Assembly (NCBI GenBank): GCA_963693285.1
Contig: OY848917.1
Coordinates: 34,855,245 to 34,919,244, forward strand
Reading direction: 5' to 3'
From: Xestospongia muta
Lineage: Eukaryota; Porifera; Demospongiae; Haplosclerida; Petrosiidae
Length of the DNA stretch: 64,000 nucleotides
The notes below the pieces were generated by a model that ran no database searches, was not told where the DNA came from, and was given only the letters and a program-made list of their open reading frames with translations. The translations under genes were made by a program, and so were the position numbers. Shown piece by piece: positions 31,260 to 43,349 of this stretch (position 1 is its first letter; the number at the start of each line of letters is the position of its first letter).

Positions 31260-32970
31260 AACAGAGTAGGATCTTCTGAAATGCTGTCTGTGTCCTTTTG
31301 AATATAATTCATATGTACAAGGTGAACATGTTTACAAGCAAGTGCAAGTTGTAGTTATGAGGACAAATTTGACAGTCTGTACATCTAAGCCTAGATCCAC
31401 AGTTTTCTTGAGCTTTCTCAACCACATATTTGTATCAGGAGATGATTGTGATTGTACTTTCCATTTTGTATTTTCAATTTGTGTAGCAGAAGACAATTTT
31501 AAGAAAAGAGCTCTCTTGTGGCGTTTGTTTACCTTGCATATTCTATGTGAATTTTTTCACATTTCAAACTTACGAAAACGTTCAAATGCTTTATTTCTGG
31601 CTACTCTCATTAATGTAATAAGTAAACTGTCAATTTTGTCTGTCAATGTGACAGGCAGTAACAGTTTTGTTGTAGTATTTAAGTAAGTGATTGATGGAGT
31701 GAAACATTTGGTTTGACTTACACAAGGGCCACTTCCATGGGTTTCTCTATTGATCTACATGAAGAATCAAACACTATAAAATGTTTTTTGGTCCGTTAAC
31801 TGTTATACCAGTAACAAACCAACACCTTATCCTTCTGCTATAAATCAAAGTTATCAAAAATATATATGGATGTACCTGGAGTACTAAAGAGAAAAGTACC
31901 ACTTGGGAAAACTAGCAGTCAACCAACACAATGTTCTAACTTGTATGTTGTACCAAGAGTACATTCATTTTGTTTTCTTCTTGCAATATGACACTGCACA
32001 CTTTCACTTGACATGCAATAAAAGGTATAGAATTATGTTGTGGACTTATCCATTGATGGTGTCTTTTTTCTTCTATGGCTTTCTGTGTGCATGAAATGTT
32101 TAATTGATATGTTTATTCCATGTACTTTTATTTTTGGCAAAACTAAACTGACAAATCTGTGTACTATTGTACATAAAATTATAACAACACGAGTTAAATA
32201 GTTATTGCACTTTTAAAGTTGCCTTGGAAACAAACTATACAGACTTGTTCAAATTTAATGATTGTCTACTAACAATTAGTGCATCCATGACAATATACAC
32301 AATACTATCTCTTTCTTATATTCTATCATTTTTGTTAATGTTTAATAGGATTTAAACAGAATAAATGATATATAAGATAAGTTGTATATGCCTTTACGTT
32401 ATGTAAATAATATAATCCCCACTTAATCCAGTTACAGAGTCATGCCAGATCTGTTTTAAATTAACATGTGGTCATGACTTCATTGTCTTCACTGGTAGCA
32501 TTCTTAGTCAACTGTTAACTGTTTAATTATCTTTCAAAACCTCTGGGAGACCTAAAATGCTCTGCACTTTAGATTCATGACACCCCTGTTGTTTAGATAT
32601 TTGGTTGAAGAGATGATCTTTGTTCAATGCTCGTTTGTGATCTTTCTGTTTGGAATTTCTTCTTCATGCTCACTTTTTTCCTGGTTCAAATACATGCAAT
32701 GAAATTATCCCTTGGAAAGTACATGTATAGGGAATAAAAAAGGTTCAAAAGCTAAAGTGTTTTATGATGCACTCAAGCATTAACTAGGAAAATAATCATG
32801 TAGCCAGTTATTTTCATGATGACTTAAGCAGAAACCATTACAGAAAAATTAAACACGAGAATTACTTAATCTACATGCACATAAGGCAGAAATCTCCGTT
32901 AAATTAAACCCACACTTTCTGGATATTGTGTCCTTGTGGCTGCCAGTGTGAATTCCATATATTCCATAAC
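31260..32970. other. Intergenic, unassigned open frames only
   Basis: A plus frame at 31342-31686 (114 codons) is hydrophobic and Phe/Leu-rich with no recognised domain. The rest is AT-rich with short frames. I assign no gene. Confidence 0.4.
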
Positions 32971-33392
32971 CATGTTTTTTACTCTTGTACAGCTTGCGCT
33001 TGTGTACATGGATAACCAGCACCCACAATATGTAATTGGTGGTTAGATTTGGATGATGTGACCACTTGGCTCAATAAAGACATTTTTTGAGTTGTTGATG
33101 TTAGCAAAATGGATATGTCTGTTGTCAGTGTTCCTCTTAGTGATGCAAAATCTAATAAATAACATTCATGATGCCAAAGGTTAATTGCATCATGATTTTC
33201 AGGAAGTAAGTATACGCTTTTATGACAAATGCCTGACAAATTGTGCAATAACATGCGACTAATGACAGAAGGTTATCCATCTGTGTATTCTTGTGTTCAT
33301 CTGTAAACTACTAAATAGTAGGTGTGGTTTCTATAAAATGGCTGTGCAATTAATATAAATTTTCAATTTTTTGTTTTAGCTAAAAATGTTAG

Positions 33393-33900
33393 TCACTGTA
33401 CTGGTATGCAATACTGACATAAAAAGTCATCACATACAGTGTCACTTGAAATACATGACTTATGTAACCATTTTTTGCACATGTAAAATTGAATCCAATC
33501 AATAGTTTCTGCATTAGTTGCATCTTCCTCTTTAAAACATATACCACAATATTGTATCTCTTCTTCAAGCCTCATTGAACAAAACTTCTCCCCTGTTGTT
33601 GGCTTTGCCCATATTTATCTAATGCTCTCTTTTTCCTAGTCGAATGAAACCTAAGTTGTTTTGATGCTTTGCATTTGATGCAGGGTTATGTTTATGTATA
33701 AACATTGCTTCAGCATCATGATGATTACTTTGCAGTGCTTTTAAGGAATTTATTCCTGTAATGACATGTCTCTTAGCTGTACGAACTGCATCTATATTAT
33801 GTATGGGTTCTGTTAAAAGCAGCTTAAGCTCATCAAATTTGTCTTGGAAAAATACTCCTTGGAATCTTTTTCCTCTAAATCAAAGCAAGTTGTGTCAGAT
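33393..33900 (-). pseudogene. Transposase-tail relic with PHD-like zinc finger
   Basis: On minus, about 33860-33620 reads a helical segment (FDELKLLLTEPIHNIDAVRT) to a stop. 33575-33393 then reads a PHD-like finger: CGIC, DWIQF..C, W-L-H-K-SC and FLCQYC. Pairing such a finger with a basic tail is common at the C-terminus of animal transposase-derived proteins. A frameshift or intron separates the parts. I cannot name the superfamily from this piece. Confidence 0.45.
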
Positions 33901-34299
33901 TTTCCACTAACTCTTCATCATCAGAAGTAAATACAGAAGGTTGAAACAGTCTATTTTTTGCTTTATCTGAGGTGTAGCCTTCTACGTTCTCCTCTGAGCC
34001 ACGAATTAAAATGTTGTGTTAATTGCTTTGGGTCAGTTTGACCTTATCATACTATTTTAAAGTTCTCATGATGTTGTAAGACAGCAATAGTAAACATCAC
34101 CAAAGACTTAGTAATCAATGCTCCATCCTGTCTTGGTTGTTTATTAGAATAACAGTCATTAAAGCATTACCTTATGTCTTACTTTGTCTAAGGTAACCAA
34201 GCGTTTGCAAAGCACTAGAAGTAGAATGTGCTGTATCAATTGCCTAATAACAGCACTTAAGCATTAACAAGGAAAGGGTCTTTTCATGCAAATCAATAT

Positions 34300-34490
34300 A
34301 CACACTCACTTTCTTGGCTCAAGCCTCCTGTACTAGGTTCCGTATCCAAGTTTGATTTTCTTCTGAATCTTTTATAATAGTTGGAGTTTCTAAAAAAACT
34401 TAAGTGTTTACATGGTTTGAAGAAGTCGAAGTAGTAATAAACAATTAAATGTATGTACTACCTAAACCCTAAAACTCATGTTTCAAGTGA
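34300..34490. repeat. Dispersed repeat, copy of 47080-47275
   Basis: Shares CTTGGCTC.A.CCTCC, GAAGTCGAA.TAGTAATAA and CTACCTAAACCCTAAAA with 47080-47275 in the same order. The second copy abuts a piggyBac-like core, so this is probably piggyBac-family sequence. Confidence 0.5.
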
Positions 34491-34969
34491 TATCATTATC
34501 AAAAGAAGTTGTAAAATCTATAAATTAGACACAAGAGTTGCAAAAAAGTACCTCATTCAATCTGCTTCACAGCAAAGCCCTTATACATAAAGCCTATTAC
34601 AGCCGGCTCATTATTGAGCTTTGTTCATAGCAGTCATCTGTGAAGTGATTGCTACAAAGACTACTATTTTCTGATGGACCAATCCAATGATCTCTAGTGC
34701 GTTTAACTTGCTCTATCCATTTCTTTACATATTTCACAACAACTAAAACACACACACATGCACACATTTCATACAATATGCACCACTCTAACTGACTGAA
34801 GATTTAAAGAAAATGGAATATGCATACTGGAAGAGGCTAAATCCTAAACTATTAGCAGCAAAACTTTTAATAAGTAACTTGAACTAAACAGCGAAAATCA
34901 CATATGTACAACTATAACTGTTAGTTAATACAGGTACATACACGAACACAATACAATTAAACACTCACA

Positions 34970-37185
34970 ATCAATCAAGGACTTAACAATGTCTTTAATG
35001 TCTCGATTCTCAGCCATGAAGAAATGAAACTTCAGAAGTCTAACATAAAGTAAACCTCGAGTTATCTAATTAAGGTAATTAATTTTGCAAACTTGGGTGG
35101 GGCTCGCTAATTAGCATTACATTACAATGTCACTGATTCTGGTTCTCTTGTTCTCTTTGGAACTCACAAATAATAATGGAGAAACCATTTTCATTACTGT
35201 TGCCATTATCATTATTTTTTATTATTATGATATATTAAAAATTTCTATATTTATGACCATCTGTCCTGGTACCTAAAGTAAAAGAAGTGACATTGTTGAA
35301 TAACATGTATATAACGTTTGTGCTTACTTTTTATTATATTTATTCTTGTAGCTGGTTCTCTTGGGCTTTTTCCAATGAAGAAGCTAGAAGAAGACAGATA
35401 TTACATTTATTGCACACTATATTATATATATACTTACCCCAAGAGCACCAGCATGTTAAACGGTAGACTAACTGTCCTATGCTTTCGGTGCCTTTTCACA
35501 AAGCCATTGGGCAGTTAGTATGCCTGTATTGTTCCCACCACCTTTTCCCACCTTGTGACATCTTTGTAAATGGGAATGTATATGCAACAGTGACAACATC
35601 AATACTACTACTATACATATACCTGTGTGAATTATCTGAACAGCAGGAACTTAAGATATTAATGAAAACGTAAGACTATAACCCAACAATGTATTTTGGA
35701 ATCCAAGGATGTGAGAAAATTGATGCTTCAATAATGTCTGCACAGCATTAATCACATTATCTGAAACTTGAGAACCATTCTCAATATATTCTTTATCTGC
35801 CATGTAAAGGTTGAGTTCCTTAATCCACCAAATATCTATGAAAAACATCAAGAGTATATGAATGTATGAGAAGAAATACTACAAGTTGACACCTTTTTTG
35901 TCTCTGGGGCACTTCCTGTAAAAACTCTACAACATAGTAATAATCTATGTTAACAATTAACACACCTTTCTTCCTCTTGATCTAGGATCTCCAGCTTTTG
36001 ATTAATAGTCAGTGTCTTGTGAGATCATTTGCTTTTAGGCATCTCACGTGCACAATAATTTGGAGGCGTGTCTTTGGACCACTCATATTTCAAGGCATTC
36101 AAATTATCATGATTCGGATTATTGAGGGTCCACTGTACTACTAAACAAGAGCTATCCTAACTTACTATCTCCTTCTCTAATGTATTCTCTATTTGTGTTC
36201 ATTTTTAAAATGCTTAACATATCCAGCACCACTCGTGAATTCTTCCCCACTAACAGGGCAGTTAATTTGTTTGTTGCATACATCAAACTCCTTGTGGATT
36301 CTCCTTGCTACTATTACATGGGTTAGGTTTGTCGTGCTTCTTGATGCTACTGTTATATGGCTTGGGTTTTTCGTGCTTCTTGACTCGTGATTAATGATAT
36401 GTCAAAAAAACATTAGCACTAAACAAGCACTCACTCTCTCATCCATCATTGCTTTAATAACAGTTTCCTTTATCTCATCAACATTTTCTTCACTCTTCCA
36501 CTTTCTATCTTTACTTTTCTACAATGGATGAACATTGAAGATTTACAAATATGTTAGTGTAGGTTTAGTACCATTTCTTGTACAAACACTTTACTAACAT
36601 TACCTGATGTAACATTAAGCAAATTTCATGTCCAGTGTACTACCACATTGTAACAATGATTAATAGACTTGAGGCACTGCTGACCAGTTAGATAACTCCA
36701 GACAAAATCTGGTGGAATGGCAGACTGAAGAGATGGTAACAAAGGTATATGAACAAATGGAAAGGTAAGAGAAGGCGGAGACAAACAACTGTAATTGTGC
36801 TTACTGTTGATTTTTCATTGTGCTGAAGGGCACAATAATATCTGTGTTGAAAAAGAAAGAAAACTATCATGATGTAGTTGTAGACTTTGATCATTGCAGA
36901 AATGCATGCAGTGGACTATGGCTGCAGTATTGACTTATTGGGGGAGAAAGACAATAAGAAATAGGATTAGGAGAAAGAAGAGGAGAGGGATCTTTTTCAG
37001 AAGTACTATGTGTAGTCTCCATCAAAGAGGCCTAAATTGCAGGAAAGATCTCAATAATTGTGTGCCATTTTAATAAAATCTCTCACTTCATCAAGGAGAA
37101 ATGATCATCAATCTGCAGTAAAAAAGTAACACCAGTTACACAAACATTTATTGAAACTTACAATTGTCAGCTCAATCAATAATGG
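34970..37185. repeat. Dispersed repeat family, copy 1 (transposase-less)
   Basis: Matches 52965-54165 in order: TTAACAATGTCTTTAATGTC, the GGGTGGGGCT segment, GTCCTGGTACCTAAAGTAAA, the CCATTGGGCAGTTAGT segment, TGCTTACTGTT and the CAAAGAGGCCTAAATTGCAG segment. This copy is longer because of extra sequence at about 35585-36690. Homology stops at TCAATCAATAATGG, just before the Harbinger transposase that follows in copy 2. Confidence 0.75.
36307..36384. repeat. 39-bp tandem repeat x 2
   Basis: GCTACTATTACATGGGTTAG... at 36307-36345 is repeated with a few changes at 36346-36384. Confidence 0.8.
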
Positions 37186-37204
37186 TCAGTCTGACCACCT
37201 TGGC

Positions 37205-37590
37205 ATTTTTGGCAGCCACAGCGACTCAGAATGTCCACCATTTTTTGCTTTCTTTGGCCATTGAGGTGGCAAGCCACCATTCGAAAAATAACAGAGTTGC
37301 CAGGTTGTAAAATGCGGCAGTTGCTCAACATCTACAAAGGAACTACCCTTGATATCAGTTCTTCTAAAAGCAAATCAGTGTGGAGCACACATTGGGTTTC
37401 ACACTGCTTCCCAAGATTGTTTAGTCGGAGTAAATGTTACTGGCAGTATGAACCAGAGCACTCATCTCCAGTTTGGCTTGTGTCACAATGTTTTCAGAAG
37501 GCCAATGCCCAAATCAATAGACAAGCAAACAGTGTCCATTCCATGATTTCGCTCAAACTCGCTAATCAGAGATAGGTCATCAGTCTTATA
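37205..37590 (-). mobile_element. piggyBac-like 3' region, copy of 46130-46430
   Basis: About 300 bp closely matches 46130-46430, which directly follows a piggyBac C-terminal coding stretch on the minus strand. Frames are broken here. Cys pairs such as ETQC and GDEC on minus may be remains of the Cys-rich tail of these transposases. Confidence 0.5.
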
Positions 37591-37603
37591 GCTGTGGGAA
37601 TGG

Positions 37604-37909
37604 ATGCCGGTCAAACCAGTAATGATGCTGCCAATACTAACACCACTGCTAGCACTATTGCTTGACGTGACATTATGTCTCAGCTGCTTGGATCCGCCTC
37701 AAATATGTGTACCATCATTGGTTGATGGGCTTTCTGAGTGTATTGGAGGAGAGAGCAGCAAAATATCTAGTACTATCTGTTCCAGCCTGACAAAGGAAAC
37801 GATTGTTGACAGGCTATCCCTCAATGAGGTGCCCAGTGCATTTAAGGAATCCATTGAGTTTCCTCCAATATCTCCCTCACCCTGGGAAGTGTTTGTTATA
37901 GCAAATTAA
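37604..37909. other. 101-codon plus frame, unassigned
   Basis: Open on plus from ATG to TAA, with a hydrophobic start (PILTPLLALLLDVTL) and a Ser-rich remainder. The minus strand is also largely open. Because it abuts a piggyBac relic, I suspect transposon sequence and do not call a gene. Confidence 0.25.
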
Positions 37910-37919
37910 TACAACCATT

Positions 37920-38870
37920 TATTGTTTGTTTGCATTAACATTTATCTGTATCATTATTCCACTTTTAGTACATAAACCTTTCAAATAAAATACTCTGCTT
38001 TTTGTTAGCATATCATGATCATTCAGGTTGATAATTTGAATATTTTCATTATTGTTATGACTTCATTATTACATAACTATCCTTATATGGATGCTTATTT
38101 GAAAATCACACTGGATATGGGTTGGTCTCTTTACAAATACTTTTAGAGTCTCAAGTTGGTATGTAATTGACATAAGCTTTGACTAACTGTTTACATGTAG
38201 GGTGATCAATTTTCCACACATAATTATATTAGTAATGAATTCATGTTCTCAGTCCTTTTTTATTGCTTTTAAACAATGAAATATCAAATGTACAATGCTG
38301 TCTAGATAAGACGCAAAGATCTTGAAAGATAAATAACTCAAAACACATACAACAATCCATTTTGTTAACAACTATTGTGTTTCTTACCTGATCATGAATC
38401 AGAAGACAATTCATATAACTTGATAATCTCTATACTATAGGCTTAGCTTGATCTTATCAAGTTGATAGCTCTCTCTCTTGATCCTATATATAACAGATAA
38501 ATAACACCTCAACATAGTAACATAAAAGAGGGTGAGATAATAAAACTAAATTTCCTTTAAGTCTAGCTACCATGTACTCTTTGGACGGATAACAAAACGT
38601 TATAACTATCAAAATATCAATTTTTGAAATGTGCCTCAAAATATCAACTCCTATACATATTTTAACATGCTGAGATGAACCAATGTGTACTACAATGAAG
38701 AATGACCTTATAAAGGAATTTAAAAGTTCATATCATCAATTATAAATAATTCATTATAATCATATTTTAATGATAACTTAGCCTATAATTTACCCTACAG
38801 TGTACATGTGTGAGAAAACCAGCAATCTCTATACCCTTGGAGTGAAGTCTTATTAACATTCTTAAGTCAG
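37920..38870. other. Intergenic, nothing recognised
   Basis: AT-rich with no frame or repeat of note. Confidence 0.5.
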
Positions 38871-39084
38871 AAATTACTTCAGAGGGTAATAAAATAATGA
38901 CCACCTAAAAGGACAAATAGGAATACCTACACTCAAGACACATTCAGCAAATGTTGTCTGCTGCGTATCGTTTGCCGAATGTGGTTTTGTGTTCTCTACT
39001 TCTGTGGCAATATTCATTGCCTTTGTTACTACTGTGAGCAATGCTGGGTGTCTGTGCATTATAATTAAATCATAATTATACACA

Positions 39085-39195
39085 TCATTTAATAAAGACG
39101 AGTTTTTCCAGTTTTTCACTGTTCAACTGAGATCTTCTCTGAGACAAAATCACACCTGCCTTTGAAAATAATTGTTCTACTGGTGCTGAGCTATG
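39085..39195 (-). pseudogene. hAT transposase C-terminal dimerisation fragment
   Basis: The minus strand reads SSAPVEQLFSKAGVILSQRR and ends NSEKLEKLVFIK then TGA. This is the signature end of the hAT dimerisation domain (SxxxER.FS..G.......R..L). Only about 37 codons survive. No upstream hAT core was found in the flanking sequence. Confidence 0.75.
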
Positions 39196-39280
39196 GTGGG
39201 TTTATGTACCACAGATTTATAGACACTCGGGACATATTTTGAACTCAACTAGTTTCATGAAATTACAAAACCAATCATGT

Positions 39281-39950
39281 TGGTTATAAACATTTACCTA
39301 TGCTTGTTAGGTAGCCAATGGGCATAGGAATCAGAGTATTTTGCATCAACTCCAAAGTAATTTACATAACCCTACATACAACAACAACTGAGTTTACAGA
39401 ATGATTTCAACTGCCATAATGTCTTTGACAGTGCTGTAAGAAAGCAGTAACACGTACATGTTAACTTTTGTTCATGACCAACACTCTTATAAACTATTAT
39501 GTGTGTTAGTGTTTTCACAGTTATTATTGTTCCATCACTTTCCTTCCTTTGACAGATTGCTGTTAGTGGATATCTTTCCACAAAGAGGTAACAATGTTTC
39601 CATATACATTCACCTCTTTGAAGATCACCTACGATATCACACACACAATATTTACCTTGTTAAATTTCTTTTAGATAAGTTTGAATAAATTTTGTATCTA
39701 TTGAGAAGCTTCTCTAACAAAGGAACAGTTGTAAAATAGTTGTCAAACAGATGGTGGTTCCCTCCCACTAATTCCCTTACTATATAACAACAGATCATTT
39801 TCTCATATTTACAACTATATATTTCAAACAGGCAAATGGTAACCATTTGAGATATGTTGTCTTACCCATGCTTTGACGGCTATTGTAATTGATTTCTTAA
39901 GGACATATTGCTTTAAACTAGAATCGAGTAAATCTGAATCATATCACTCA
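39281..39950 (-). pseudogene. piggyBac-like transposase relic A
   Basis: On minus, about 39905-39850 reads AVKAWVRQHISNGYHLPV. 39846-39652 reads GGNHHLFDNYFTTVPLLEKL, the DNYFTS-type motif of the DDE_Tnp_1_7 domain that carries a catalytic Asp. Further on, GDLQRGE and GNIVTSLWKD survive in shifted frames. Several stops and frameshifts are present. The element would have used TTAA targets. Confidence 0.7.
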
Positions 39951-40263
39951 TTTGCTTTCTGAGGATGCCAAAATTCTACAAAAGTAGCAAATGAGACAAT
40001 ATCATAAAAAGCATTGACAAACAAAGGAGTTATGAGTTACTAATGACGTAACCAAATCTCCCAAGACACTGTAGCAGCCTTTAGAATTCTAAATACAACT
40101 ATTGCAGCTTCCAGAAATAAGAAATGTGCACCAATGTTATCTGACGAGTATACACGTCTATAGAACTGATTACCAATTAATTAATGACATGTATACACAT
40201 CTACACCTATTAAAGGGTTAACTATGAAAAAAAAATTCGAATTTAGAGTATATACCCATATAA

Positions 40264-40310
40264 CCAGTTATATATATATATATATATATATAAATATATA
40301 TATATATATG
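40264..40310. repeat. (TA)n microsatellite
   Basis: TA run with one interruption (AAATATA) between about 40270 and 40309. The frame across it is an artefact. Confidence 0.9.
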
Positions 40311-40449
40311 AAGCTCACTTGCTCCACTACATCTTTACTTGGACATACCCGAGTAGATACATGCAAATTAAATATAATTATTATACACATAATTGAAAAT
40401 CACTTTACTAAACACTAAAAACTCATGTTTTTGGTTCCAATAACAGTTC

Positions 40450-40960
40450 CATGGCCACAGGTGTGCAGATGACCTTCACAATGATTCAAGGAAGACTTCT
40501 CAACAGCACTCTGTGCAGGAATCCCAGCTGGGGCAAAGACATTCTTGACAGAGCACCAAGAGGATGGAGAACTTAACATAGAACCAACTGTATTGTTATT
40601 CTTGACCCATTTTTCGATTTTCTTGTTGAGCCCTTGTCATTTGGATTAGCTTTTGTTGATTCACAACAAAAGGACTTTGTATCCTACCAAATAGTAATGA
40701 CTAAGTTTCCATTTTGTACACTATTGTATGCTGTCTCCTTTTAAAAGTTGTAGGAAAGCCTTGTCTGTCCAGTTTCATTGTCCCACATGCATATATCTTT
40801 CTTTTCAACAGGTCCAAAGGGAGATTAACTCCAGTGAAAAAATTATTAAAATAAATGTGATGAAATGGGAATGTATTTCTTCTTTCAATTTCAAGACAAC
40901 TGCAGCACTAGACCCTTCTCAATTTTGTCACCTTTTTGCCAGTTTAAGGGTCAAGTTCAC
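40450..40960 (-). pseudogene. piggyBac-like transposase relic B
   Basis: The minus strand at about 40870-40760 reads FFTGVNLPLDLLKRKIYACG followed by TMKLDRQGFP, the conserved stretch after the catalytic DNFF motif. At about 40690-40620 it continues with a WQD-like VITIW.DTKS segment. Stops and shifts show it is dead. The 40508-40580 part recurs at 29.8 kb. Confidence 0.65.
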
Positions 40961-41085
40961 ATACCTAGTATCTGCTCTCATCTAAATTTTAAATCCATGA
41001 TGAACTGGTTTTTATGTCGTGTACTGTTTCATTGATGAATGTCCTTTCAATTGAACTATAGACTCATTTTCACTGAATTTTATAT

Positions 41086-41700
41086 TCATGTATGTAAGAA
41101 TTGGTTGACTTTTTGTAGCTTACTATAAGTTGGTTCACACGTAGTGTGGTAAATTTCTATTGTCAACAAAATAAAGAAATCGATGAATGTCAAGAAATCG
41201 TCTCCTGCTAATCCTACTAGCAATTGGCTCGTAATGGAATGTTGAATCCTTATACCTGTAATCATCAAACACAAGCAGTCAAGTTTGAGTATTGTTGACT
41301 TTGCAATACCATCCTTTCTCCTCTTTCAGAGAACCTTTTTAATTCATTGGGGAATCTTTTGTGATTCATCTGCATTGTACCACATCCATATAGACCAATT
41401 TCATGCAACTCTACAAAGTAACAGAGGGCTACTGAAGAAATTATCAAAGTAACTATGATAATATTGGTGAGTAATTTTAGATGTTTTACAACTCTTGAGC
41501 CCAAGCCTTTTTCACTATTTCCAGTTTTCGCAAAATAAACTTGAAATTTTGAGACGTAACCATTGTGGCTGCCTGCACACATCCATACCTTCATGCCATG
41601 TTTTACTGGTTTATTTGGCATGAATGGTTTCAAAGACCTTCACCCCTTATACGGAATCATAGCACCATTAATTATTCATTGACAATGAGGATTATACACT
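41086..41700 (-). pseudogene. piggyBac-like transposase relic C
   Basis: The minus strand reads MIPYKG then a stop. From 41633 it reads FMPNKPVKHGMKVWMCAGSH, YGCGTMQMN, FPNELK and ERGERMVLQ, in family order. The DNFF-type catalytic motif is destroyed. The 62-codon frame 41274-41086 may be its C-terminal part, though that is weaker. It is on the same strand as relics A and B. Confidence 0.75.
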
Positions 41701-41964
41701 GCAAGGAATCTCTCCTATGAGATTTAAGACATGCCTCTCTTTTCCAATCTTGTCATAATTGTGAGAACCTGGCAGTAGTAATAAGCTGTTATTGATGAAA
41801 TGAAGTTGTCTGTGTATATGAAGAAATTTATCGCGGCTTATTCAATGGTTCAATGGTTCATTGCTGCATTATATGTAAGTTTTCAGCTTACAAATTTTTT
41901 CCTGTAACTAGACTGAGTTTCTTCCGATTTAATATCTAGAACACAAATATTATCACACTTATTG

Positions 41965-42215
41965 CATGCTATATTATATATACTTACACCCAGGGCAGCA
42001 TGATCCTGGCAGACTAAATACACTATTTTCTTCATCCCTTGCACGAGATGAAAGGGCAGTTAGTCTGTTGTATCTGTACCTCCACCTCTTCGCTCCTTCT
42101 GAACTCTTTACAAATAAAAATATGTATTGCAAGACTGACAATAATGTCTCTAGAATGTCAATGAGAGTATTTGAGGATCGTTTGTCCTCTCCCACTCCAG
42201 TTCAGAGGTAATGTC
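41965..42215 (-). repeat. Exon-like fragment of the 35/53-kb repeat family
   Basis: The minus strand reads a basic stretch (AKRWRYRYNRLTALSSRARD) that ends at a GTAAGT donor-like site near 41985. The layout and flanking AT tract match 35400-35560 and 53460-53620, suggesting a third, diverged copy of the same 5' exon. Confidence 0.4.
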
Positions 42216-42589
42216 CCCATAGTCCCAGAATAACTGAGATCCTTCCAAGATAAGCTTAGTTGAGATAAAACCAAAACAAAGCTTACCTCGGACTTTGAAC
42301 ACTGGGGTATACTTTGTGTGAATGGTTTATGCAGATGTGAATGGTTGATATCAATTATATTATTGTCTGACTCTAGTCAGCAATTAGAGAGAAGGCACCA
42401 GTAGACATGACAGAGTCACAGATTTGCCTCCTAACCTTACTACCCATGCTTTCAAGCAAATCAATAAAACATTGCTGTTAGCAATCATCCATAGCAATGC
42501 ACACTTCATTACATATCAGTTGTTTCATCACACAATCATGATATTACTAATTGTTGTGTGATTATTGGAGTTGTTCAATGTATCAGATG

Positions 42590-43340
42590 TATGTGTGTGA
42601 GAATCACTACTTGGGAGGTTCTAGATTACCTATTTGTAAAGTGTGAGGCTACTAAGGGTGGACTTGCAGGTTTACCAGAAGTGTATTTGAGGTCCACCAG
42701 CAAGTACACCATCAATACACTGTCAGTTTGAAACCAAAAATTTACTTCAGTGCATCCCAATCCCATTGTCAGTATATTAAAACAATTCAATGAATTAATT
42801 CATCAAGCAAATCTATGAATAATGACAACATGATTCAAATTGATTGGAATCAATTAGTTTTTCTTATTAATGTTCTCAGCAGTCTGCTGCTGTAATTAAC
42901 CAAAAACGAATTCTGGATGGTCAGTAATACCAAGTGATCTAAGGTATGAGATACCTTTTAGCCATTCATTGTCAATGCACCATGAAGGTGTATCAATGTG
43001 CCACAATACATTTGGATAATACCTGTAGAGCAACAATCAGTGTTGCAATTTCAGTTTCTTTAAATCCATTTTCAACCAAGAATCTAACTCGATCCTCAAA
43101 TATGTCTAAAAGTCATCTCACACCTGAAGTAATCACCTCCATCTCATAGTCAGTAGTTAAGTGTAAAATCAGTTGTTGGACTACTCTAGTCACAGCAGTG
43201 AAGTCACAGTAATTAGGAACCAGCACTTCCAGCTGTACACACACTTCCAATAAATGGTAAGCTCCCTCAATAAGAGCCTCCTTAGCTTCTACAGAACTCT
43301 AGGAATAGATTCTCTTAATCAGCTTTATTCTTTCTTTAAG
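42590..43340 (-). pseudogene. rve-like integrase/transposase relic with N-terminal HTH
   Basis: The minus strand at about 43300-43150 reads EAKEALIEGAYHLLEVCVQL. At about 43100-43050 it reads RVRFLVENGFKETEIATL, which looks like the helix-turn-helix of animal integrase-core proteins. At about 43010-42950 it reads PNVLWHID and then CIDNEWLKG, like the LWHID...HG.ID catalytic region of that family with a deletion between. Several stops. The family call rests on short motifs. Confidence 0.4.
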
Positions 43341-43349
43341 TTTGTCTAT

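Noticed and set aside
31342..31686. 114-codon plus frame
   Set aside because: Hydrophobic, Phe-rich translation typical of AT-rich chance frames; no family or splice support.
32979..33254. 91-codon minus frame
   Set aside because: No domain or repeat support; next to a transposase relic and probably part of its debris.
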